From the NCBI GenBank assembly GCA_029852735.1, contig CM056820.1:42085522-42149521 (forward strand): 64,000 nt of DNA, in the 5' to 3' direction. Of the stretch, positions 50,001-57,613 are shown piece by piece; within the stretch, counting starts at the first letter, position 1; each line of letters opens with the position of its first letter. Position numbers and translations under genes: made by a program. Source of the stretch: Persea americana. Taxonomy: Eukaryota; Streptophyta; Magnoliopsida; Laurales; Lauraceae. The notes under the pieces are model-generated. The model was given only the letters and a program-made list of their open reading frames with translations, was not told the DNA's origin and ran no database searches.

Positions 50001-53000
50001 AATGATATCATACAAACTTTTTGGTGATGACTCCACAGGCCCTTAGGTGATGACACATATGGTTTATCTAGCCAAGGAAGCCTGAACTGATGGTCAGAAG
50101 GTTCATTCTGCATCAAAGAAGGGCTTGGATTGGTCATCCGTGATGAGTAGATTTGTCTTCCGCTTCCTAATAGCCCATTGTATCCAAAATCAAGAGGGCA
50201 GGACAACAGAGGACAACAGAAAGGCAATGTTTCCAAATGGGTGTGTATGTGTGGCTTAGCAATTGGGAGAACATACACAATAACATTAAATATCTAGACC
50301 ATATCCCATAATAAGGAAAGAGGAAAACATTATAGAATTCAAATATAAAGAAGCATCTCTCAAACCTGTTCAGCCACCACCTCAAACTCAAAGCCAAGCT
50401 GATTTAATGCATCCGCACAATTGTCTCTAATGCCTAAATTTATAACACTATTTGACAAAGAACGACCTGAAATGAACAATCAACATCAAACCCAAAGCAA
50501 TTATAATTAGTGATGACTGATGAAAGTGAGAAGCATCTAGTCCATATTCATGCTTAGTTTTGCCAAGACAAAAGAAACAATGAAAAACTGAATTATCATA
50601 ATTGAAAAAATAAAAAATAAAAGCTTAGAATTCAGCTGAGTCTGCTTCTTTTTTACATCAAGCATCCTAACAGGCAGAATCACAATGGCAAAGGCCAAAC
50701 ACAGAGTAAGGGAAAAAAACACCCAGGAGTGTACAAGAGTACCACAAACCGTAAGACAAGCACACTACAGCTTCCTGCCACCCAACATTGCAAAAGTAAT
50801 AACCTGCAAATGGTCTTTTACACATTGGTCAAGAGAATAAGGAACACTTTGATCCTCTCAATAATCCTTGGACGTGGATTAATTTCCTATCTAAAAATTA
50901 TTCAATTTCTTTCAACTAAATTCTCCAGAAATTAGAAGTGGGAGGAGATTCCAAAAGATTCTGCATCCTTGACATAAGCTCTTAATGGAATACAAAAAGG
51001 ATATTTCTGCCACATATATTGGCATTATCCAATTTCCCCTGAAGATCCTTATAAAATGATGCCCAAGAACCATCACCACACCATAACAAATAAAGAGGTG
51101 ATTGGCCATCTCTGCACTGCTTTGATACATCATGATTTGTGCATCTACTTGCCAGTCTAAGCTCACAAGATTTTCAATAGATCACAAGTTAGAATATTAA
51201 CCACCACCAACAAAGTTAGAATATTAACCACCACCAACAAAGTTAGAATATTAACCACCACCAACAAAAAACATAATTTTAATGGTGCTTGAATCTTCCA
51301 AGTTCTCACCAAAGACAACAGACCCCTATTGGAATCCACTAATTGCTTGAATATGGGTCAAGCAAGAAAGCTCATTTGGGAACTTTCATCTCATCTCATG
51401 AGCATCAATAAAGAAGTCATTGTAAGTGCACAGGAGAGCCACATATCTACTTAATCTCAAAATTAAACAAATATCTACTTAATCTCACGTTCCAACAAAG
51501 CTTGCCAAAAGGAGTTCACAGCAGCCAACGAATGGCAACTTGTACTTAGCCAACATATCCATGGCAAGGTTGGAGATTAAAGCTACTACAAGGCAAGCGT
51601 TTCTCAGTTACCTGTATAACAATCTCTTACCATCATCATGATCAAAGCCTCATCCCATCTGTTTAAAGACAGTTTTATGGTTATACCTTCCTTTATAAAC
51701 CAGGAAAAAGAAAGTCACCAATTTTGTTGCATTTCCACTCTGTTTTGGGCCCTGAACAGTAGCCTAGAAATACCTGAGTGAACTGGGCCCCATACGCAAC
51801 TAAAAAAGACCCAATTGTTATCAGATTCTATCTTAGAAAAAACATCTGTGGACACCTACCTACCCCAGCCACTTGTAACCCTCGACTCAGAAAATGGATG
51901 TATCATTGGCTACTCTTCTTCCCTTTTACTAATGGCATCTCCCCATCTTACTTGACCAAATTGCCACTCCAAACAATGAGTATCCTCCAAAACTGTATTT
52001 AATATTTTAATTATAATCATTTGTTAACGAATAACTTCATTAAGAAAGCAAGCCACACCCCATGATGCAGAATCAGCATAAGACTCCATACGAGAACTTA
52101 ATTGCGATACCTAATGAAATCCAGATGGTCCATTGTACTCAGCATTTTTAAAAAGTTTGTAACTTCTTGCAAATGAAGATTTTATATCTAAGGCTACATG
52201 CTGAGACAAAAATCAATAATTAAATTTATATGAAAAGAACAAACACAAATTCAAACAACATAGCAATAAATGGTACCCATAAGAAACTCCAGAGAGAGAA
52301 AGTACAGGCGCTTTGGATCCTTCCTCTTAAAGTATTGTTGTGTATCATGCCAACGTTCAATCAAGCGGTCTCTAATACTATGTGACAGTGCCTGCAAATA
52401 CATACAATCAGTATCAGAATAAGAATTTAATGCAATGGCAATCTAGAAGATATGAAGGCAGAAAGTTCTGCAGAAAGGCATTAATTTATATGAATGCCTA
52501 TGTATTTTAAATTTGCAGTCTTCAAGCTCAATACTTCAATCAATGAAAAACCATGTCTGCAGTCATAATTCACTGGTAAACTTCACTGCAACAAGTAAAC
52601 CAGCATACATAGCATAATCACCTGATAAGCCTCAAAATCATCGAAATTAAACCGCGATCTCGCCACCGTAAACTCCACATGATCCAGAATATCCTTCTGA
52701 AGACTGACAGGATCGTTCCTCCTAAATCCATCCATCAATCTAAACAACCTCTCCGCCTTCCCTCTCCGCTCCCCTGACTCCGGCAACAACCCCGCCCTCC
52801 TCACCACAAACCCTCTCGACGCCGCGAGCGACGCCGCCGGAACCGCCGCCGGCGCTCCATCTCCGCCCTCTCCTACCGCCTCCAGCAGCGCCTTCTCGAT
52901 CCGATCCAAGCTGACGGGGTCCTCGATCTTCCTCCCGTGGGAATCCGTGACGAAGAACCTCTTGACGAAGAAGTCGCCTTGGAATTCGACGCTGGCCCTC

Positions 53001-53320
53001 TCGATCCGCAGTCCGAGGACTTTGAAAACCCTAGTGATGATCTGGAGGAGGCCGATCTTGTTGCGGGCGCGGATGACGAAGCAGGTGGAGGCGGAGGAGG
53101 GATCGGCGTCGGCGGTGACGGCGGTGGTTTCCGAGAGTTGAATGTCGTCGCCTGATGATGCGGGGAGAGGTTTTGATCGGAGAGAGGTGGAGAGGGAGAG
53201 AGAGAGGAGAGGGAGAGGGAGAGAGAGGGAGGGTTTGGAGGCGGTGGAAATGGAGGGAGGGAGGTGGAGAGAAGAGAGGCGGTGGTGGTGGGAGAGGAGA
53301 GGTGATGAGATTGCAGACAT
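24289..53320 (-). CDS. ACT-domain glycogen/starch phosphorylase (GT35), 22 exons, 1009 aa
   Basis: The enzyme releases glucose-1-phosphate from alpha-1,4-glucan ends using PLP. Exons join with GT-AG introns and consistent phases into 3030 bases with one terminal stop. Residues 1-55 are Ser/Leu-rich, basic and nearly free of acidic residues, like a plastid transit peptide. Residues 79-150 form an ACT fold (RARNKIGLLQIITRVFKVLG). The GT35 domain runs from about residue 205 to the end. Key residues are LNDTHP in exon 10, His626 (HTVNGV), Lys745-Arg746 and Lys751 (TKRIHEYKRQ), and PLP-lysine Lys860 (SGTGSMK). The acidic insertion of plastidial Pho1 is missing, so it is neither the L nor the H isozyme. 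I recall a third plant group labelled 'glycogen phosphorylase 1-like' that may be the same. The length exceeds classical phosphorylases (about 840-970) because of the N-terminal domain. Introns carry several transposons, yet the coding frame is intact. Confidence 0.93.
24524..24644 (-). CDS. Phosphorylase exon 21
   Basis: Residues 919-959: MVRDGYFGFKDYFKSLCDAL to YLEAQ. Acceptor TGTGCAG, donor CAG|GTGGTT. Confidence 0.92.
24645..26419 (-). other. Phosphorylase intron 20
   Basis: Non-coding, 1.8 kb. It contains (TA)n at 25216-25229 and 26008-26040 and a stretch (25080-25200) resembling the AT-rich dispersed repeat in introns 7 and 13. GGGCC-rich sequence at 25690-25800 may be an LTR remnant, with no boundaries found. 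Confidence 0.5.
26420..26511 (-). CDS. Phosphorylase exon 20
   Basis: Residues 889-919: FTFGAKVHEVPALR to LQFARVVR. Acceptor TATTTAG, donor TGAG|GTATGT, two bases carried over. Confidence 0.91.
26676..27004 (-). mobile_element. Solo LTR (copia-like), 329 bp, in phosphorylase intron 19
   Basis: Bounded by TG (TGTTATAATATG) and CA (GGTATCTTCTACA), with a perfect 5-bp target duplication TGACA at 26671-26675 and 27005-27009. Read on the minus strand it starts TGTAGAAGATACCAGGG and contains a TTATAAATAG promoter-like motif near 26764, so it probably lies in the sense direction of the host gene. No internal retrotransposon sequence remains, so it arose by LTR-LTR recombination or deletion. Confidence 0.85.
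27266..27389 (-). CDS. Phosphorylase exon 19 with the PLP lysine
   Basis: Residues 847-888: TAGHEPSGTGSMKFLMNG holds PLP Lys860, followed by TADGSTIEI. The usual motif is EASGTxNMK; here Ala is Pro and Asn is Ser. Donor ATG|GTGAGT. Confidence 0.93.
27390..27891 (-). other. Phosphorylase intron 18
   Basis: Non-coding 502 bases, AT-rich, with no element recognised. Confidence 0.5.
27892..27965 (-). CDS. Phosphorylase exon 18
   Basis: Residues 823-847: VFIPDYNVSVAELVIPGSDL then SQHI. Donor TCAG|GTGCAG, two bases carried over. Confidence 0.92.
27966..28729 (-). other. Phosphorylase intron 17
   Basis: Non-coding 764 bases. A short direct repeat 'gtacaagttaatcatg' occurs twice near 28123-28160. 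No element recognised. Confidence 0.5.
28730..28891 (-). CDS. Phosphorylase exon 17
   Basis: Residues 769-822: VPRVCIIGGKAAPGYEIAKK. GGKAAPGY is the conserved nucleotide-fold loop. Donor TTG|GTAAGT. Confidence 0.92.
28892..30471 (-). other. Phosphorylase intron 16, with a possible LINE 3' tail
   Basis: Non-coding 1.6 kb. At about 29470-29572 (+ strand) the run 'gattaatatatcctcactgttactgat' ends in an A tract. This resembles the 3' tail of the LINE remnant in intron 12, so it may be a strongly 5'-truncated LINE. A (CTTT)n microsatellite lies at about 29481-29501. Confidence 0.4.
30472..30576 (-). CDS. Phosphorylase exon 16
   Basis: Residues 734-768, including MFDVQTKRIHEYKRQLLN with Lys745, Arg746 and Lys751 at the phosphate site. 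Donor AAG|GTAGGA. Confidence 0.93.
30714..30773 (-). CDS. Phosphorylase exon 15
   Basis: Residues 714-733: VRRVNKMRLAEYIETMSGIK. Donor AAG|GTCTGT. Confidence 0.92.
30903..31049 (-). CDS. Phosphorylase exon 14
   Basis: Residues 665-713: RRWIVVSNPSLCSLI, KWLGTEAWIRDVDLL. Acceptor ATCTCAG, donor ATG|GTATTT. Confidence 0.92.
31641..31746. repeat. 53-bp tandem duplication
   Basis: Two copies of a unit starting 'gagattggattataattaag' and ending 'ggtggtaaacgtt', with a few substitutions between them. Confidence 0.8.
32911..34419 (-). mobile_element. Non-autonomous hAT element, 1509 bp, in phosphorylase intron 13
   Basis: Perfect 8-bp target duplication GTGGGACC (32903-32910 and 34420-34427). Ends are CAAGGATGAAAATAGCGG and, read inward from the right, GAGGGATGAAAATATCGG, matching the Ac-type CAGGGATGAAA terminal repeat. 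Subterminal 'gtagcgg' and 'gccgcta' motifs crowd both ends. The left 500 bases match, in reverse, the right end of the larger hAT in intron 3, so this is a deletion relative of that family inserted in the opposite orientation. No transposase remains. Confidence 0.9.
33830..33900. repeat. GC-rich near-palindrome inside the small hAT
   Basis: The bases 'gcgggggcccagggggcagcgcccccgg' form a strong foldback in an otherwise AT-rich element. It has no counterpart that I can see in the larger relative and may be captured from another repeat such as an LTR. Confidence 0.5.
35511..35567 (-). CDS. Phosphorylase exon 13
   Basis: A 57-base exon, residues 646-664: DFYELWPQKFQFKTNGVTQ. Donor CAG|GTAGAA opens intron 13. 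Confidence 0.92.
35568..37342 (-). other. Phosphorylase intron 12
   Basis: Contains the LINE remnant at 35790-36118 on the opposite strand. The rest is AT-rich with (ATT)n at about 36411-36432 and A-rich (AAAAG)n at 36614-36664. Confidence 0.5.
35790..36118 (+). mobile_element. 5'-truncated LINE fragment with RNase H-like tail
   Basis: On the plus strand, 35792-36010 reads ACRPWKHHLCLNEMKAISSH, then VFFHHVVKTGSFADALPKQG and VDRPFSWEGSFV before a stop. The pattern FxHVxRxxNxxADxLAKxG is the end of the RNase H domain found at the C-terminus of plant L1-type LINE proteins and related reverse transcriptase genes. Just upstream, another frame reads VESNSSNAT, the expected preceding strand, so there is a frameshift. 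A short 3' region with AATAAA-like signals ends in an A tract near 36111-36121. Dead fragment, antisense to the phosphorylase. Confidence 0.7.
37343..37438 (-). CDS. Phosphorylase exon 12
   Basis: Residues 614-645: IRMANLSIVCCHTVNGVSRV, with active-site His626, ending RVFK. Donor AAG|GTGCCA. Confidence 0.92.
37616..37723 (-). CDS. Phosphorylase exon 11
   Basis: Residues 578-613: IIYDINFFFM to EEGAVK. In Pho1-type enzymes the long acidic insertion sits in this part of the protein; here only 36 residues are present. Donor AAG|GTTTGC. Confidence 0.92.
37724..38725 (-). other. Phosphorylase intron 10
   Basis: Non-coding 1.0 kb with a (TA)n tract at about 38009-38042 next to the MITE at 38049-38431. 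A decayed repeat with 'gggagttgaacacaagacc' lies at about 37810-37960. Confidence 0.5.
38049..38431. mobile_element. MITE with long inverted repeats, copy 1 (intron 10)
   Basis: The ends AAGGCTCTCCTAAGCTCAAG and, reversed from the right, AAGGCTCTCCTAAGTTCAAG continue as an inverted repeat for about 60 bases, including GGGGCCCACC. There is no coding content. A second copy with the same ends lies at 57246-57613. No target duplication is clear, so the superfamily is open. Confidence 0.75.
38726..38932 (-). CDS. Phosphorylase exon 10
   Basis: Residues 509-577: VALQLNDTHPSLAIPEVMRI and SHTVLPEGLEKVPVDLL to PRHLQ. LNDTHP is part of the active site. Donor CAG|GTGCAT. Confidence 0.93.
38933..40152 (-). 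other. Phosphorylase intron 9
   Basis: Non-coding 1.2 kb, AT-rich. No element with defined ends was recognised. Confidence 0.5.
40153..40263 (-). CDS. Phosphorylase exon 9
   Basis: Residues 472-508: GKELRLKQQYFFVSASLQDI to FPDK. The block ELRLKQQYFFVSASLQDI is conserved. Donor AAA|GTTTGT. Confidence 0.92.
40264..40732 (-). other. Phosphorylase intron 8
   Basis: Non-coding 469 bases, no repeat recognised. Confidence 0.5.
40733..40831 (-). CDS. Phosphorylase exon 8
   Basis: Residues 439-471: FNTGDYINAV, ETISSVLYPDD. Acceptor TTGGCAG, donor CAG|GTATGT. Confidence 0.92.
40832..42302 (-). other. Phosphorylase intron 7
   Basis: Holds a MITE at 41031-41366. At about 41640-41892 it also holds an AT-rich repeat whose end 'cctggctctgccact' is the reverse complement of the repeat end seen in intron 13. 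Confidence 0.5.
41031..41366. mobile_element. MITE with roughly 58-bp inverted repeats (intron 7)
   Basis: The left arm CTTTGAGTGTCTCACTCATG to GGAACTCCATAGAGGGGGCC pairs with the right arm, which read in reverse is CTTAAGTGTCTCACTCATGC to GAAACTCCATAGTAGGGTCC. Non-coding. Target duplication not resolved, so the exact ends are approximate. Confidence 0.65.
42303..42404 (-). CDS. Phosphorylase exon 7
   Basis: Residues 405-438: VEAVAYDNPIPGYGT, RNTINLRLWAAKPSDQHDM. The block AYDxPIPGYGT is conserved in GT35. Donor ATG|GTAAGT. Confidence 0.92.
42567..42635 (-). CDS. Phosphorylase exon 6
   Basis: Residues 382-404: FYGNVEEELLNGEKCKVWVP then GEM. Donor ATG|GTAATA. Confidence 0.9.
42750..42885 (-). 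CDS. Phosphorylase exon 5
   Basis: Residues 336-381: YGLRYQYGLFRQ, then FQYEQPDYWLNFGNPWEIER. Acceptor TTTTCAG, donor AAG|GTGTGC, phase 0. Confidence 0.92.
42886..43253 (-). other. Phosphorylase intron 4
   Basis: Non-coding 368 bases with nothing recognisable. Confidence 0.5.
43254..43345 (-). CDS. Phosphorylase exon 4
   Basis: Residues 306-336: EGDGALGNGGLARLSACQMD and SLATMDFPAWG. It carries the glycine-rich substrate loop. Donor GGGG|GTAGAA, two bases carried over. Confidence 0.92.
44450..45560. repeat. Tandem array of about 150-bp units in the hAT 5' region
   Basis: A unit containing 'gatagatctatgtttcccat' followed by 'agatcaatccatcacatttt', a T-rich stretch, 'cggatttatttattttttg' and 'gaatactcatggacaaccaa' recurs about seven to eight times. 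The central copies (44590-45240) are nearly identical and the outer ones diverged. It lies between the left end and the transposase start. Confidence 0.88.
45757..48992 (+). pseudogene. hAT transposase pseudogene (BED finger, DUF659-like core, dimerisation domain)
   Basis: The parts of a hAT transposase appear in order. A BED-type finger (45757-45890, GGITRFKYHL) has a lost cysteine. A core starts with CDRWTSG (near 46586) and has VTDNGANFKKAG (near 46768) and FWIPCAAHCIDLILEEIG. The dimerisation region has WWMNYGESAPHLRKVAVHIL and FNCERN (near 48030). A Gly/Ser-rich tail ends HSFWW. A short intron (about 47395-47488) joins HAAG to YFLNP. Lesions include frameshifts near 45950, 46490, 46675 and 48790, and stops near 46558, 46667, 46953, 47210 and 47701. 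A TGG-to-TGA change at 48031-48036 follows FNCERN. It cannot make a transposase. Confidence 0.9.
50366..50466 (-). CDS. Phosphorylase exon 3
   Basis: Residues 272-305: RSLSNSVINLGI to EVVAEQ. Donor CAG|GTTTGA opens the 7-kb intron 3 that holds the hAT element. Confidence 0.92.
50467..52276 (-). other. Phosphorylase intron 2
   Basis: Non-coding 1.8 kb with a 27-bp triple repeat (51188-51268). No transposon ends recognised. Confidence 0.5.
51188..51268. repeat. Three exact tandem copies of a 27-bp unit
   Basis: The unit starts 'gttagaatattaaccaccac' and ends 'caacaaa', repeated at 51188, 51215 and 51242. Confidence 0.92.
52277..52391 (-). CDS. Phosphorylase exon 2
   Basis: Residues 234-272 in part: ALSHSIRDRLIERWHDT and the conserved YFLSLEFLMG. 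Acceptor TTTGCAG, donor ATGG|GTACCA, one base carried over. Confidence 0.92.
52622..53320 (-). CDS. Phosphorylase exon 1: presequence, ACT domain, start of GT35
   Basis: Residues 1-233, ATG at 53318-53320, ending DDFEAYQ before donor CAG|GTGATT, phase 0. It covers the transit-like presequence, the ACT domain (79-150), an Ala/Gly-rich linker and the first phosphorylase segment (DILDHVEFTVARSRFNFDD). GC content is far higher than in the other exons. Confidence 0.92.
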
Positions 53321-54179
53321 GGTGAGAGATTGGAGTTCGGAGACGGAAGAAAGATGTTTGTTTTGGAGATTGGAGTTTTGGAGTCGTGAGCGCGGGAGAG
53401 TGGAGAGATTGAGTGAGCTCTCCGGGTCCTGAACTTGAGAGCTCTCTCTGGGTTTGACTTTTTAGGCGTGTAATCTTTCCTGTGCAGTTGGACGTTTAAA
53501 TGAATGCAGCTGACTGCTCACCTGAGAAAGTGAAAGTAGAGGAAAAGACATTTAACTTTGGGAAATAACCAGGCGAGAGCTGTCCTCACGGTTCAAACCG
53601 CGAGAAATAGGGGTAGGGGGTGGGACACCTATCACCTAATTCAAATCTTGCAATTGGTAGGGATCCCTTTGATAGTTACGTGTCTCATAGTTTGGCACCA
53701 ATGCGAATAAATTGGACCGTTCGATCGACTATATACCCATATGAATGGATTGGGCTTGTCGGCCATTGGTGAAATGATTAGAAGCATGGGATTGAGGCTA
53801 AACTTGATATTCGCGAGAGTCTCATATAGATCTTTCAATCCCCACCGGTTCCATTCCAAAATGGGGCTCTCAATGGGCTCCACAAAAAAGTTATCACGAT
53901 GACTCCATTGTATTTTGTTTTTGTGTAAAAAGATTGGTGAGTCATCCATCAGTCCTCAGACTTAGAGTCCATCGTGGGGCCCACACAGAAATAATCAGGA
54001 CTGTTGATCCAATCGTGCTCGAAATAAGTGGGTCCAAATGTCCAATTGGCCACCATGGCTGAAACGTGGAATTGCTTATGTGGCATTATCATGGTTCGGT
54101 CATGGTGCTCCACGGGAGGGTGGGACTCATTCTTTTTGGGTTTTAAACTTGGGGATGTGTAATTTGAGGGGATGAAAAT
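53321..54179. other. Upstream region of the phosphorylase gene
   Basis: The first 150 bases are GA-rich on the plus strand (CT-rich in the direction of the gene), as is common in plant 5' untranslated leaders. No TATA box is obvious. From about 53610 the sequence looks like a decayed MITE with 'gaccgttcgatcgactatat', a phrase that also occurs in variant form inside the MITEs at 38049 and 57246. Confidence 0.4.
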
Positions 54180-54872
54180 TAGGGCTGCATATAGGCGGTT
54201 CGGATCGGGTTAACACTAAAACCAATAATCAAATCGAAATTGTCGGTTTTTTAATTAACTGATCCGATCTGACCAATGGAGAGGACTTAAATCGAACCGA
54301 ACCGAACCACGGTTCGGTTGATTAAACCTTTGTTTTTTTTTTTTAATCAAACATTGAAAATTTCAAAATAATGAGACCCCATATTTTGCATTTTTTTCAG
54401 TGTTTAGTGCAAACATAAAAATCCAACATTCCAGTGATCTATATAAAAAATAATTCTACTCCAAAAAGAGAGTTTGGACTAAACACAAGTACACAATCAT
54501 GTTGAATAGAAATTCTATGATCTAACCAAGAAAAGAAAATCTCAAAAGCTGAAAATAGAGCGGGGAGAAAACTATGAAAGTATTGAGGCAGTATTGAGTT
54601 CATGTAAGAATGAGTTGTCGAATGTAACTATGAAAGTAGTAAACGAAACCCTATGGCTAAAATAGTAAAAAAGCAACACTTAAGTTAATGTATACGGACG
54701 GTTCGATTTAAGCGGTTTTATGATATCCAAACCGTTAACCGAACCGATGTAAGCGGTTTTTATGATTTTCAAACCGTTAACCGAACCGATCAAGTATAAA
54801 CCGATCCAAACCGCCCAGTTCGGTTGGTTTGGTCCGATTTTGCGGTGATATCAGACTTTTTGTGTAGCCCTA
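54180..54872. mobile_element. hAT-like MITE with TAGGGCT ends, 693 bp
   Basis: The left end is TTAGGGCTGCATATAGGCGG, the right end reversed is TTAGGGCTACACAAAAAGTC, and an 8-bp target duplication with one mismatch is present (ATGAAAAT at 54172-54179, ATGGAAAT at 54873-54880). Subterminal 'cggttcggat' and 'accgaaccg' motifs are repeated in both arms, similar in style to the element at 14489-15655. No coding content. Confidence 0.8.
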
Positions 54873-57245
54873 ATGGAAATCATTCTGAAGGGTCCATATG
54901 ATATCTATGTGGGTTCCACGGTGGAGTTTTAGAGAAGGAGGGTGTAATATGAGATAGAGGATCTAGGCTCTTTAAACTCATGCAAAATAAATTTAAGGGT
55001 GGTAGAAAGCAAAATCTGATATGCATGTGGCCCATGAAATCCACACCCACCTGCTTGTTACGGATTGGTTTGGCCTTTTTTTTTTGTTTCTACTCTTCAA
55101 CCCCAACGAAGGCGCTGGGACCCAATGAACCCACTAGGGTGGGTGAAACCTTAGGTGAGGGAAGGAGACCTCGGACGAAATAAGGGACCTTCATATGAGG
55201 ACAGGAGCCCTTGAATAATGAAAGTAGGCATGCCAAGCATTCGAACTCTGTTCAATGAGGTGAAAATTGACGCCTCTTATCACTAAAGGTAAGAGGTTGT
55301 TCCTCACATGTTTATATTTTTACCAGCATAGAAGGGGGTTGGAGTGGAGTTAACCTGCATGGCCCATATTTGAAGAATAAAGGAGATTCATTTATATGGT
55401 TATTGAAATGAAGTTGGACTGAAACTAATATTTACGAATGTGGGGAAATTAGATGGATTGGTTCGATACATGGACTGGAAATATATTAATGGACCTTGGC
55501 GCAGTCTTTTATAGTGGGAAAGTTGGTTAATAGATGTCATATAGTTTTTTAAACTGAAGTTGGGATTGGGCTAAGCTTTTCCATTTCGGCTTGGGTTAGA
55601 TGGGGTTAATTGGGTGGTGTCATACAGTTTGCGAGTAATCCGCGTCACTGTGGGTCAGTTCAGGTTGCCTTGCCTGAGTTGTGAGTCAATTGTGGCTAGG
55701 TCGGATTGACTGCACTGGGTGCAGGTTGGAGATATCTGACCCATTTTTAAAATGGGTTGGATATAGGTTGGGCTCCAAACCATGGACTACCTGTTTACCC
55801 AGCCCATTTGCCACCCCTATAAAAATCAAATCCGTATAAGCACAGGCAGCAATTTCTTCCCTGACCTGGAAGTCCAATATGAACCCAACCCATTAAAATT
55901 CATTGTTTGGATAGGGTTTTTTCACTTTTTATGGATTGGTTTTAGGTTTATATTCCTGACCCTCAGTTTTAGACCTTAATCCTTAATAACTTTATAAATG
56001 CATTTTACAAAAGTCAAAGAATTTAAATCATGTTTTAGGGCATGTTTGTGTAACACTTTTCTCCGAAAAAGTGGAGGGTTTTTTGAGGAAAATCTATTTT
56101 TCATGCGTTTGGTGTGGAATAATTCCACGGTAATGCTTTCTTGCCTTGTCAACATTTTCCTTGATAATGTTGGAATGGATTTTCTTTGGGGGCATGGAAA
56201 ATGGATTTCCTCAAAAAACTTTTCCCTCCTATATAATCTCATTTCTTCACTCTTTTCCATTTCAACCCAAAACCCTATTCTATTTCATTTTTTTATTTCT
56301 TTAATTTATTTGATGTTCAATAAATTATATACATGTTATGTTAATTTTCTTTGGAAAATTGTTGCACCAAACAGGAAAATCCGATTTTCTATAAGGAATC
56401 CATAACCGCACCAAACATCATTAATGCCAATTCAACGAGGACAAAAATTTTGAACTAAACGTGAATTTCTAAATCCCACGGAAATCTTTTTTCGAGGTTT
56501 CCATTTCAATGAAATTTGTTGATGTGACAATTTTCCTTTTCCACAAAAAGGGTGTGTACACAAACGTACCCATAGGTCTTGTCTTTTCACACTTGCTAGG
56601 TATTCAAAATTTAACGGCTTCACATTCTTTTGCTTCTTCTTTTTTTCTATTTTTTTTTTCTTTGTTTTTTTTTTTTTTTATTGCTTGAAGAGAGATGTTC
56701 TCATTCAAAGGAAAGTAAGTTTAATAAAAGAGGCCTAAAGGACATGGGATCTTTATCATGATTCAATTCAATGATAAATAATGATCTAATCATTATCAGT
56801 CCAAGCCAGCATTTTGTCGTTTGTAGGGAAGACGGGGTAGCCAAGATTGATCGTAGGTGGGGCTTTGCTTGTATAGTTGCTCATGGAGTGGGGTAGCCGA
56901 GTTGGCCTGTATTAGCTAGGATGGGTTTGGGCGAGGTTCCTGGGCTGAATGCAGTCCTAACTCTAGAGCTGAGCCTATGTATGCTTTTAAAGGCCTGACC
57001 TGCTCCAACATGTTTAGCTCAAAAGGTGCATAGTTTTCAAATGGGCTGGCCAGAGCCTCAGGCCTATAGAGGCATAGACTGAATTTGGGTTAGAATATTC
57101 GGTCCAATAAATAAATGGGCCAGACTTTGACAAGCTTCATCATTATGACCCGGGCCACGAAAACTCATATTTGCTCGTGCATGAACAAGCAAGAGTTTTA
57201 TCTTTATAGATGGTATATACTTCTCATCGAGCTGACGTTTTAAAA
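54873..57245. other. Intergenic DNA with degenerate repeats
   Basis: No gene is seen. 55570-55815 is a decayed repeat ('ttggatataggttgggctcc', ending 'gccacccctat') with a relative at 58620-58965. 56810-57170 is GGGCC/GGGCT-rich and looks like another decayed MITE. T runs occur at 56641-56680. A frame on the plus strand at 55998-56405 matches nothing known. Confidence 0.4.
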
Positions 57246-57613
57246 AAGGGGGTAGCTCTCCTAAGTTAAAGCTTAGGTTATGGTAAGTTTAAGTCTCTGG
57301 TGGGGACCTACATGGGGATAAAAAATAAGGGAATTTCAAGGACTCCTTGAGACCCTCTTATGTGCAAAAAGATCAGCCCCACTGTGGTTCTATCATCTCC
57401 ATTTAGGTCTTAAAAGTCTAATGGTCAACAGTGCATTCGGATCGGTACACAATCGATCAAACGGTCTAATAAATTTGAATTAAACCGAAAGTTTGTGGAC
57501 ATATTCAATTCTGCGAGATCATGAGTTTGGTCCGTTTGGATGGACCAAAGGCGCCCCCCACAAGCGTAAGCAAACAGAATCTTCTCCTAAGCTTTAGGAG
57601 AGCCTTGCCCTTT
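57246..57613. mobile_element. MITE with long inverted repeats, copy 2
   Basis: Same family as 38049-38431: the left end holds GCTCTCCTAAGTTAAAGCTT and the right end, reversed, AAGGCTCTCCTAAAGCTTAGG. The interior shares 'gatcagccccactgtggttc'-type sequence with copy 1. TTTTAAAA-like sequence flanks both sides, so a short AT-rich target site is possible. Confidence 0.7.

Larger units (their letters stand above)
43346..50365 (-). other. Phosphorylase intron 3 (7.0 kb)
   Basis: The hAT element at 43974-49542 accounts for 5.6 kb. The flanks (43346-43965 and 49551-50365) are plain AT-rich intron, so the intron was about 1.4 kb before insertion. Confidence 0.7.

Noticed and set aside
24289..53320. 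Phosphorylase as a pseudogene because of its transposon load
   Set aside because: All 22 exons keep frame, all junctions are GT-AG, and active-site residues are present.
52937..53432. Plus-strand frames of 64-96 codons opposite phosphorylase exon 1
   Set aside because: GC-rich exon 1 leaves the opposite strand open. The peptides are Glu/Arg/Gly-rich artefacts without family features.
55998..56405. 135-codon plus-strand frame
   Set aside because: Phe/Leu/Asn-rich translation of AT-rich DNA inside a repeat-like region; no homologue comes to mind.
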